Source of the DNA: Rotaria macrura
Lineage: Eukaryota > Rotifera > Eurotatoria > Philodinida > Philodinidae
DNA length: 64,000 nt
Reading direction: 5' to 3'
NCBI GenBank assembly: GCA_900239685.1
Contig: OENT01000136.1
Location: 62,001-126,000 of the forward strand
Part shown: positions 13,816-25,300 of the stretch, piece by piece
Numbering within the stretch: position 1 is the stretch's first letter
Layout of the letters: the number at the start of each line of letters is the position of its first letter
The notes under the pieces: generated by a model
Databases searched by the model: none
Told to the model about the DNA's origin: nothing
Seen by the model: the letters and a program-made list of their open reading frames with translations, nothing else
Position numbers and translations under genes: made by a program

Positions 13816-15357
13816 TCATGAACTCTGGTTCGGTACGAATTTTTTCACGACATCATCATGTAATTTGACGATTAGATCATGAGAAAGTTTTAATCGAGTT
13901 ATCAAGTAACGAATAGTAGCTTGATCAGGATAACGTATGTGCCATTCTCGTAATAATTGATAAGTACACTCTTGATTGCCATCTAATATGAAATATTTTT
14001 GCTGAAAATCCATTAAATCGATTTCAGAAAAACAAGGTGCTAATTCACGACCTAGGAACTTCCAATGACAACGAAGATGTTCTGCAAGACGATGAATAAG
14101 TTTCATATCATTTAATTTCAGCTATTAAAATTACACAAGGAAAATTCATTAAGAAACAGAAAAAGAAACAAAATCTTACATTGCATCTATCACTAATTTC
14201 TAAACGCGATTGGTCAGAAGACAGTAGGCAACCACACGATAAATGATTTTCCTTCTTCTAAAAAAATATTCTCAGTCATTTAGATTTAAATTGATTAGAA
14301 AATAGATAGTTGACTATAGCATCTGTCGAGAAATCTCAGTTCGATGGACAGATAAAAGTTCTGAGTAGCAAAACAAAACATACTGTACATTATTGCATTC
14401 CACAAGATGATTATATTATTCAAATCATCTTCTTTCTTTACTTTTTACTAAGAATGATACTATCAACATGATTTCATTGCTAAGTTTTCTTGTGTTATAC
14501 GTATTGATATATAATGTTTATATTCTCACCATCGTCCGAAAAGACAAAAAATTCAAATCAGATCGATGCTTTTTCTCGTTCATTGCACATCTCTAGGATG
14601 GCTAACCTGATCGAATGAGATTGATGCGATTTCATATTCTGATGATAAACTAAGATTGAGTTCAAATATAGGGCATTCACTCATGTAGGATCCAGTCGAT
14701 GGATCTAATGATTCAATAAATAACTTGCCGATAACACCTGGACCAATTTTACTATTCTAATTGAAACGAAAACAAAATGAATATTTTTTCTATATAGAAA
14801 TAAACGTACCTTTAATTTAAGAGCAAATTGTTTATCGAAATCATGATTATTCTTGTTCTTTTGTATTGTTTCAAGTTTAATCAGAGATGGATCTTCATAT
14901 ACATCAGCATCCGCAATAAATAACGATGAAACAAAGCGAACACGAATCACACCTTCGCAAGAAAAGTATTTTCATTCGTTCTCTTGCTATCAAATTTAAT
15001 GTAAAATGAAACTATACCTGGTTTAATGATTTTGCCTATTCGAGTTTTAGCTAACAGAATTGAATCATCGTCATTGATGATATCATTCGTTGTTTTAACA
15101 ATCACATCCAGTGTACAATTACATGTTTTTGGATATAATTTTAAATACGCTTGACAATGATATTTTTCTTTAAATTCACTGTATTTTTCATTAAATTTAT
15201 CGCTTTGGTTTTTGTATTCTAATGAACAATTTTGTATTGGCGGTTTTACAACTTGCTCATGTTTGTATCTAAGTCGTCTAGTTTTTTTTGATGGTAATAA
15301 ATCAATTTCTTCATCAATAAACCATCGTTTAATTCCTCGCTGATATATTATAGCCAT
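13816..15357 (-). CDS. Death-domain protein with unrecognised N-terminal region
   Basis: Five exons join in frame: 15357-15018, 14952-14810, 14756-14607, 14257-14180 and 14121-13816. Introns are GT-AG; three are 53-65 nt, and one of 349 nt separates exons 3 and 4. The product is about 338 residues. Residues about 243-325 look like a Death domain: HRLAEHLRCHWKFLGREL, then YQLLREWHIRYPDQAT and a final helix DLIVKLHDDVV. Such domains assemble adaptor complexes in apoptosis and innate immunity. The first 235 residues are not recognised. They hold two similar segments, IIKPGVIRVRFV (near 110) and KIGPGVIGKLFIES (near 164), possibly a duplicated beta-rich unit; a ZU5/UPA-like fold, as in UNC5 or PIDD, is only a guess. 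The start is uncertain: the frame stays open upstream, and a possible 3' splice site lies about 45-50 nt 5' of the chosen ATG. No signal peptide is seen. Confidence 0.75.
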
Positions 15358-17138
15358 TTTACTGACACGACGGTCGATAAAAACGTGCCATACATCAACC
15401 AATCTTAAATAAAAATAAAAACAACTTGAGTGCTTTATCGAATATAAGATCATTATGACAAAATGACACTTGTGTCTTATCTTTCCTATTCTCGTTATAT
15501 CATTTGACAATATGGAATAGAAAACCTATCGTTATCTATAGTAGAGAAAAAGTTTTATTGACATAAAATCAAGTAGACTAAAACGAGCAATAGTAATAGA
15601 GATTAGCCATCATAAAGAAAAATTAGGATGCGATTGTAATTTTCTACAGTGAAAAAAAAGAAAAACATTTTCTCCTTCGATCATTATTCTTTACACACTT
15701 AATTAATGCAAGGAACATTGACTTTCAGTTGTCCATTACTTTCGTCCAACATTTGAAAGGTATTGTCATGCAAAAGTACGAATGAACTATGGATCTATCA
15801 AAAAAAAGACAGAACATCTCCTTCCTTCACATGTTGTTGGATGAAATATGCATTCCTTCTTTAAATTAAAGTGATATGCACAATGTACTGATATATATAT
15901 ATTGAATACATATCCATACGGCCTTACTCACCCGTCAAATATCAATCATCAACATGAGAATGTATTTGTCAAGAATTTCATATACATAACAACGGCCGAA
16001 ATTTCAATTTTACTTCGAAGTAGCTGTGAAACAACATGAAGTATGAGTGTTTCTTCTTCGTCTCTTCTGGTTGTGTTCTTTTGAGATAGTTTACCATATT
16101 CTCTCTTGCACAAGATCTATTCTCGTTCGTGTGTGGTTAGTGACGAAGAGTATAAATGTATAGAAGTAAATTATTTTCAGTAATACTATAATTTATTTTC
16201 AGTTCACCACCAGATAAAGTGAATAATAAGAGAAAGTAAATTAGTTAAAGAGCAATAAAGTAGATAAGAGTTCAGTTAATCGTGTGATGAATCACATATA
16301 TGTATATATATACGAGTCTATCATTACCGAGAATCATCTCTAGAATGAACTTAAATACGACTCATTTAAAAACTCACCATCACACAGGTAATATAGTACT
16401 TCATGAGAAAGAAGAATGACGATTAATTTTTTACGAGAACATAAGCACCCCTTATTATGTCTGCAACTTTCCCTTTATCTCAAATTAGAATGAAATTGAC
16501 TGCCTGTCTCAACCCCTTTTTCTTCCTTTATGTGTTTTCCGTGATAATCTGCATCTTCAATTTTTCTTTCTGTTCGCTTCTTTTTATGTCAATTCTTAAA
16601 GGGTTTAATTTTTAACTTTCTTCTGTTCTCTGATACGTTCTACGAAGAGAAGATAATGCATAGAACAAAAAAGAGAAGAAAATCGTAATGAACACTGACG
16701 CGTGCAAGCTGAAAAAAGCGAGGTAGACAGTAAGCCGAGATAAAGACGTCATATTTTACGGTCGAACAGCTCATTTCTCCTTATCCGTAGCGTGAGTGTT
16801 GCTTTGCATTTTTTTTCTTTTCTCTTTTTTTCTTCATTCAAATATCGTCGTTCACAGGGATTTATTAAAGAAAAGAACGGAAAATGAACGTGTGATTAAA
16901 GACAGGAAATGTTGGTGACCTCTCAATGTTGTAATTTAATAAAATAAGCATACCACCACGTTTATAGAAAAAAGTATTGAGCAGTATGACTTTTTGTTTC
17001 CATCGAAATACTTTTAATTACTTCAAATGATTAATAGAATTGCTTATCGTTTGTTCTAAATGATGAATTGAATTTTATTTGAGAACAAGAGAAAAAAAAA
17101 TGAAGCATATAATCAAGTATATGTTGAAATGTTTTTCA
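15358..17138. other. Intergenic, Death-domain gene to 3' end of giant secreted gene
   Basis: No coding region was seen. The stretch holds the likely promoter of the Death-domain gene, short AT-dinucleotide runs near 15890 and 16300, and the 3' UTR of the large minus-strand gene on the right. Confidence 0.5.
17074..17079 (-). promoter_or_regulatory. Probable polyadenylation signal of the giant secreted gene (AATAAA)
   Basis: On the minus strand, AATAAA occurs about 60 nt after the stop codon at 17139, the expected distance for a short 3' UTR. This supports 17139 as the true end of the gene. Confidence 0.55.
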
Positions 17139-19394
17139 TTATTGCTCGTTAATCGTATTGTCACATGCTGAACAGCTACATGTGACAATGTTTTCATATG
17201 GTTTCGATACGGTTGTTTGATTACCATTAGAATCAATGCATAACATTTCAACTTGTACGCTCCATGTCGTAGCTGGTGAACAACATCGACAATTATTTCG
17301 TGGAGCATTAAAACCAGACATTGAATAAGATATACAACCACCTAAACATTGCTGTTGAGTAATCTTTTGAATTGATGTACAATTATCAATAGTAACATAT
17401 TCAGCTGGCAACTGTTGAACTGAACAGATCTCAGGTTCTATTTCAAAAAAGAAAATAAACCAATCTATGTGAATGCTCCTGAGTCATAATGAAAAATATT
17501 TACTCGGAACTTTAACACATATACCACAGCAAAGACCGTCTGTTGGCGGCGCATAAGTATAAATGAATAATGGATCTTCTATTTGAGAGCATGTTTCATT
17601 GGTAATAGCACAATTACTAACACATTGTTCTTCAGTGGTATTCATACATGTACATGTATAACAACCTTTTTCATAGTTTGCTGTTGCTGTACTGCATGGT
17701 CGAGTTTCAACTTTCGTATCATTTCCATTACAAATCGTCCCTTGTAAAGTTTGATAACGTGATTGAGTACCATTACATGGAGCAGAACATTCACCAAATG
17801 ATGACCAATCAGAATATGTACATTTTTCAACACAGGCAACCGGTTTGCACGTAACGCAACCATCTTGGCAGGTGCTAAAAAAATGAAATTTATCGATTAG
17901 TATTTTCAGTAATAATTACAGTTACCATTCTTGGCATTTATCAGGTAGATTCATTATTTGTCCTTGTAAGAGTATTCGACCTTCATAGGTACACTGACAT
18001 GCTGATGAAGTAACACAATTTCCATTAGCATCCATCACTGTACCATCGGCACAAACACAGCCACTTTCACAAACTTCTGGCTCGGAACACTGTCCATTAC
18101 AAGTTAATGTTGCACATGAAGTACCACATGAGCTAGAACAGTTGCTAAAGACTTTCCCATCTGTACAAGTGATACCTGTACATGGCTGAGTATTGCACGA
18201 TTCGGTTTGTGTTGATGACCCTACGCAAGTTGCTCCATTACATTCAGTTACTGGCTGATTACATTGACGTGTACGTGTCCGTTCACCACCATTGCAATCA
18301 GTCGTACAGTTATTCCATTGTGACCAAGGTGACCAACTACCATCCACTGAAAAAATAGCAAATTAAGAAAAGTTTTTGTTTCGTACTGGTTTACTATAAA
18401 CGTGAGACAAATTACCGGGACAGCAACCAACATTACAATCACGGACATCAGACAGTGAATCCGTACAATTTGGTTGTTGCGATATGAAACTTCTTGTTCG
18501 CGTTTGTGAGCCGAAACCACACGATTTAGAACATGGTGTGAATTCTGTCCAATCAGTTGTTAAACATGCTCCAGCACAAGATGGAGATGTGCATGGTTTG
18601 CTTTCACTTTCTGGACCTATACAATCTTGGCCGTCACCTACAGCTGGTATCTTATCTCTTGATCGAGTTTGAACTCCATCAGCACCACATGTTACATTAC
18701 ATGACGTCCAAAGTGACCAAGGCTCATATTGACAGTCTTCTGCAGAAATTATTTTAGGAGCACATTAAGTAAATGAAAAGGAAAGCAACAGGCAGAACTT
18801 ACGATTACAACTCGAATCTAGTACAGATAAAAGACTCGAATTTTTGCAAATAAATTCACTACAGTTGTATGAATGAATTATTGTATTATTGTCTAAGTGA
18901 TCACCAATATGAACTGCTTCAGTTGCATTGGTAAAACCGGTTTGATTATCTTTTTCAATCCAACCAACAAAATCTATAACAGTGAAATAAGACGATTTTT
19001 AGCAACCTTTCAACTTTTGAAGTTTACTGTCAGCAGGAGGCAACTTTCTGAACGTATTGATGTAAACAACCTGTGTGAATATACACGGGCACGGTTCCAT
19101 TTGACAGTTACGTGTTTCTAATAGAGAATCATTACAAATTCCAGCGACAATATTACGAGCACGTATCTGCTGTCCTACACCACATGTAACTGAACATGTT
19201 GTCCAATCAGTCCAATTGGAATACACGCACGAAATAACAGTGCTTGATGCCGGAGTAATAGTAGTGTAAAACGTTACGGCGTGTGTTGTCATTGTTTCAT
19301 TTGAGATCAATGGAGAAGTCAATGAGGTTGAAGGAATGATTGTGCTTGGAGATGGAGTTATTTGTGTGATACAGGCCATGATGCCAAGAGTAAC
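17139..19394 (-). CDS. C-terminal exon block: TSP1 repeats, TIL/VWC, cystine knot
   Basis: Exons 23-28 of the giant gene model encode residues about 2600-3235. Five thrombospondin type-1 repeats show the W-x-x-W/C-S-x-(T/S)-C-G pattern: [56 protein letters not shown] and [17 protein letters not shown] module ([18 protein letters not shown]) and VWC-like Cys clusters lie between them. The last 99 residues (from [11 protein letters not shown]) are a C-terminal cystine knot with a CRCC motif and ending CSCSAC. Such knots dimerise mucins, VWF and SCO-spondin. The block has no signal peptide, and its first exon begins VTLGIMAC, a junction motif like those of upstream exons. Both points argue that it is the tail of a longer gene. 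The donor of exon 23 (CAG/GTTGTT at 19070) is weak and was chosen to keep phase. Confidence 0.85.
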
Positions 19395-22300
19395 CTGTTA
19401 CAAAACAAAAATTTTCCGACACTAACCAACAAATACTTCTTTGTACTACATTAGTCTTTCGACGAACAGCTTATTCTAAATAGAAGACTCATCCTGCAAA
19501 AAACTTCGAAAACAAACGCGGTATTGCATCGACAACTGATTGTAGTTTTCAAGTTAGATAACTATTGAAGACTCAATACTATCTATGAAAAACTATTTTA
19601 AAAATTGGGGATTGAAAGGCAGTTAATTGTTACGCGATCAATGCAGCTAAAGCTGAAACACTAACTGCTAAGAAAACACAATAAGCAGGTACTAGCTCCT
19701 AGAGCAGAATAAAATCGCACACAATGAAATACGATGCAGAACGTTCGTTGCGCACAGTCACCGTAAAGGACAAGCGTACACGATAATATACGAGCTAATA
19801 CACTGACATTTGACGACTATGGCAAATACTAATTGTAAATGAGGGCATCTACTATCATAGTTTTGTTAGGAGCTATCGGGAATCCATCATTCTGTATTTT
19901 TCGCTTTGTGAGATTTGCCGAGTTACTCAGGATTTCTAAATAAGGATGATGCATTATGATACCCTTGCCCTCAAACCCACCTGTATCCACTAGGGATCTT
20001 TAAAATGATTTTTCCCCGTTCCAGTCCGGGTCCTGACTGTAGCTAAAATGTACTATTTTCACATATAAAAACTCAGAGTCTGTTTTTCTTCAGAATGCAC
20101 GCACTATATAAATTTCGGCTAATACTACTATTTGAGGGAGAAAAAAAATTCTGTGATCTGAAGAAGTAGCTTAGGATCTGCACGACTATGGCTTCTACTT
20201 TTAGGACTAATTTCAATTTTTTTTGGAAGATCAAACATCAGTCTTATGTTTATCTTTTTATTTCCAACGTGTAGAAAATTTTTTCTCAAGTACGCATCAG
20301 TACTTCAAGAAAAATAAGAAATTCAGACTAAAAATAATATGAAAATGATAACGCAAAAAATTATGGAATGTGTTAATTGGTTATGTACCAGTGTCAGTGC
20401 AGAACTGGGGACTGAGTATCTACATATTTCAACTGATTATCAAATAAGTAGGGGTACCCTTTGTAAGTCATTATAGATATACACAGTTAGCAGTGCATTA
20501 TGTATGCACGAATGCAAGTTATCAAGGTGCCAGTTGAACTGAATATCTATTGAACTGACCTATGATTCTTGGAAAGGGAATCTTGGTCCGTAAAAAATAC
20601 TTTATCAGATTTAGAAACAAAAATAGTCGATTTATAGATTTTGGGTCGAAAATAAGTGAAAAAATATAGAAATATATAATATAGTACTTGATGATAATAA
20701 ACAGAACGGGGCCAGACTGAGAACATTTTTGTCCTGGTCTCGGTCAAATTAAAATTCTGGTCCCGGGACCGGGAAAAATTTTCAGATTCCTAGTAGCCAC
20801 ACTCTGATTGTCGCCAGCTTCAAAACTATAATTACAGTGTTCTATTGACATAAATTCAAAGGACGGAAATACGTCTTTTAAATGACTTAATCATTCAACG
20901 GAACCTTTCAGCAACAATATGTGTAATATAACTTTACAGGAGTTTCGTTTCTGTATCCCACATAATTACTGAAGAAAAGATCCACCAAACTGAAAGTTTT
21001 CATTACGCTAGGAACAGCATGAGCTAGAAAATATAAAGAGAAACTTTCAGTATGACGGGTGCAACATCTTGCCCACAACGAGGGATGCCAAATAATTTTT
21101 ACTATAACGAGCAAAGTAGAACACACTGAGTTTTATTTACTGAATAAAGTCAAGTCAGTTAATTTAATTTAGTGGATTGCGTAAAGTAAAAGCTGTGAAT
21201 TTTACAGGAAAAAAAATAACTGTAAAATGAGTGTTCACGTGGGGCATTCCCTTTTATACGAACGAAAATCGGATAAAATCAAACCCAATCAGTAATGAAG
21301 AGGACTAAAATTCCGTCTTTCGTCAGTTTTTGACTCCAAACATGTAACATAAAACTACATAGGATTGACTGCTGAAAACTAGGCTGAGGATTAGATATCG
21401 ACAATAGGGTTACAGCATCATCAGTTCGTAATGCTAGGTCATAAAATTACTATTAAATTGGAAAGTTCAATTATACTTTCCTTTAGTTATCTTCTCAATT
21501 CGCCGAAAGTGTATAGACCTTTAATTTATCTGTTTCAAAATTAAATGAAGGGACAGTATAGCTGCCCTACTGAGAACGATCGTAAGTCCAAGCTAGCCCA
21601 TGTTCCAGTGACCCTGCAACAAGTTGTCCAAATAAGAAAACAGAACGACGAAACAGATGCTACAACATATCACGAAATGTGTGAAGACCGCAGATCTTCC
21701 CCCGTGAGATCTTCAGCAATACTTAACGACATTCGAAGTAACCCGATTCTGCAAAACGAATTCATATCGATCAGTTAGGCCTAAAACGTCACTCCCACTG
21801 AATATTACAATGAATATAAACCTTGAAAGCAGTATTTCGCCCATATATAGAAAATATTAACGGAGACATATAACATCCAGTGCTACTCTATAGAAACATC
21901 TGGCCTGCAGCTTAAACGCAACATTGGACAGATCTAAAACTGCCGGCGATCACTAACACACAATTTCATTGATTTCTGGAGAGAACCACACTAGCCGATG
22001 ATCTTGACTTCGTTCTTTCCAGATTCTTGTTTTTCTTGATTATCAGATGAGATTCTTATCGATCATAATTTTCAGACAAGAATCCTGTCGAGAGGAAAGT
22101 AAAAAGATTCTTGCCTGTAGTTCAAGATGAACAGAAACTTGCCTGATTCATCTGAATAATAAGAATCAGGCAAGAGTGTCAAGATACTCAAGATTTTTTG
22201 AAGATCAGACTAGAATCTTGTTTCTTCCTCTCGCAAAAATTCTTGCCTGGAGTTGAAGATAAACAGAGTCTTTTCTGATTGATCAGAAAAATAACAATCT

Positions 22301-25300
22301 GGCAAGAGTTATAAAATACTGTAAATTTCTTGGAATTCAGACAAGTTTCTTTTTCTTTTCTTTTCTTTTCACAGATTCTTATAAGATCTTCAAGAACAAT
22401 GCCACGTGATGTCTTTGTACATGTATAATTATAAATATAGACGTTTGAAGGTTATTTATTCATTTTTATTTGTGTAAGAGACGTATCCCCGCTGATTATA
22501 CTTGAAGAAATAAATGAATTGAAAAGAAGAACTAAGATCATAACTTCACAGGTACAAGTGTGGCATGACGATGAAGATAATGACAAAGACGGTGACGAAC
22601 TGTAACAGACACGTATTTATTAAATCGATAAATTTGTTCGGCTATTTTCTGCGCATCATTTTTCTTACTTTTCTTAAACTTCCCTCTTTTCTGTGTATGT
22701 GATGTTAATTATTTGTATATTTTATTGCAATTGTCTTTTAATTTTTGTGTAATGGTTGAAACTCGAAATTAAAATAAAATAGTCACTACACGAGGCAATC
22801 GTATTGATGTTTGAATCGACAATGTGTATTACATAAGAATCATGCAAGAATGACAAGAAAACAAGAATCAGTCAAGAGTTGTAAGAATACAAGAATCAGC
22901 CGAGAATTGCAAGAATATAAGAATCAGTCAAGAATACTAGAATACAAGAATCTTGCTGACGAGAAATTTCTTGCTTCGCCAGCCAAGATTGTATCTACAC
23001 GAATGTTGCCAGAAGGTCAAGATCTGTTTTTCAGACAAGAATCTGGTATAGAAGGAATAGAAAAAGAATCTTGTCAGATAATCAAGAAAAGCAAGAATCT
23101 GGAACGAAGGAAGTCAAGATCGTCGACCAGTGGCAACCAGTACTAGTTAACCAAACCATGACCACCTCGAAAAATGCCTCAAGTTCAACTAAAAACACAT
23201 ACTAACATAAAAAGGAATGTATGAGAAAAACCGAAGAAAAATATGCCGACGAATAAAATGCCGAAAAATAAGTGTCGAGGGAAAATATGTCGAAAGAAAA
23301 ATGTCGAAAACTAAGATCTTAATGTTCTGCATGAAAAATTATTTTGGTTCCTAAGCACTTTATTCCCTTTTATGACATGAAGAGTCATTTAGAAAAGATT
23401 AATTTGTTTTGTGTTCGTGTCTGCAATGTGGAAAAATCATAATAAAAAAGAGATGAAATATCTTATTGACATTGATTTATTTGTGACGACTTTGCAAATT
23501 ATACAATAAATAATGAAGGGAAGCTTCACATCTGAAAAATTTGACGAAAATTCTACACCCGACCAATAACGGCTGATCCGAATGGTGGATGCCATCGGAT
23601 CAAATAGGAATACCGAACGATCCGATGGGAATCCGTTGGAAGTTGTCTGATTGACTGTTGTCCCTGTCGGAATACCAAGGATTCTGCCAAATTCCGACAC
23701 AGTCCTGTTGGCATTCTTAGGATCTGATTGGGCATCTTCATCCTGCTCTATAATAAACCCTTGTCCATATATCTGTATAATAATCCTTAGGTTTCATGAA
23801 ACAAGATTTATTCGCTTACTACTTGCAAAAGATGAGATGAATACGTCCAAATGATGATTACAATCTTTCTTAATTAATCAAACGCTCACAAAGCTTTTCA
23901 TCAAATGGAATCAATCTATCCCGAGATAGAAGCTACTAATACAAATAATCCGATGCATAGAACTCACAAAAGAAACCATGATAAATGACTGAAGTACGAA
24001 AGCGTGGTTTAAATAAAAATTGAACGAAAGAAAATAAATATTGTTTCCCCGCCCCATCTTGATATTTTACATATTTCGTTTCTCTTTATCATTTCTTTCA
24101 CATAAAATACTTCGACATTTATTTTTCATCGGTATTTCCTTCAACAGTGTATTCTGTTGTTCAGTGCTCTCCAACGGATCAAACTTAAGCAACTTTATTT
24201 CCAACTTCCCCGAGAGCAGGGACGAAAAACAACATTGAAGTTCCAAAAACAATGGATACACTCATAACAAAACATACGCCACGCGCACCAAACTAACAGT
24301 AAAAGCGACAGCCCACACTTCTCAATCAACAACATACAGACGAAACCATCAACTAAAAGAGAAACACAGCCGCAGAAAAACCGAAAAAGCAACGCGAAAC
24401 TCAAGAAACACATTAAAACGGTTGACCGAGCCGACCAACGAAGAAACTACTGACAGGAAATACTGATAAAAGAACTCCTCTTCTATGAATGATGGAACAA
24501 CTAAAGTATCATAGCACTTTTCCGATATCAAAAAAAGAACCAAACCGATTAAGAAATAAACACTTCCAAAACTAGAAATATACAGAATCGGAGAACTAAA
24601 TAAAGAAAGGAAAGACTTACATCAGAGAACAAATAAGAAAAAGATGCAAAACTATCCGAACTTTAACACATGACAAAACAAATGCCAAGGTAAATATATT
24701 CGCTGCCGCTTCTGATCGAACCCGATCAAATCCTACGAACCGATCAAATCCTATCAATATCCCGTTTCTGAAAAAACAATGAATCCCACAAACGAAACCT
24801 ATTTTCTTATACGTCTCCGAAACAGCATTACATCCCACGAGTGCATAGCTGTATTATCAAACCAGCGAACACACACACGTTCCGTAAAACGCCTTAATTA
24901 GATACAAAACTACACATACAAATCTAGGATAGGAACCGATAATCATATGGTAATTCGTCAGATAACCGAAATCCCATGAGATTTATCGTATCCGAAACGA
25001 ATCGACAGGAACAAACTGTTAGCGTCAACAGATGACACTATGTTGTCGCTAACTTCAAAGACAATTATATTTGTTCATTGGTTCATGTGTCCCTCTCTGA
25101 AACGATCGTTGACCTTGTCCTCTATCTTTCTCTCTTTATCTATATCTATATATAGACTTGTTTTTCCTGTTTTTGTTCAGTTCCCCCAAACATAACAACC
25201 GAAGTAGTTATCCTTCTTCATTACGATAAACGAATCCTTACATATATGAAAATATATATGTTGCACCCTGTTCGTCTCGGGTGATTTCTAACCTTTAACA

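Noticed and set aside
6696..15357. TIR and Death-domain genes considered as one immune operon-like cluster
   Set aside because: They lie on the same strand but are separated by 4.8 kb with no sign of shared transcription. Proximity alone is not evidence.
22840..22960. Tandem CAAGAATC repeats considered as a CRISPR-like array
   Set aside because: The units are degenerate, have no conserved spacers, and sit inside an element with inverted ends in eukaryotic DNA.
22811..23146. 111-codon plus-strand open frame rich in Lys/Glu/Ser
   Set aside because: The frame simply translates the CAAGAATC repeat array and the inverted end of a mobile element.
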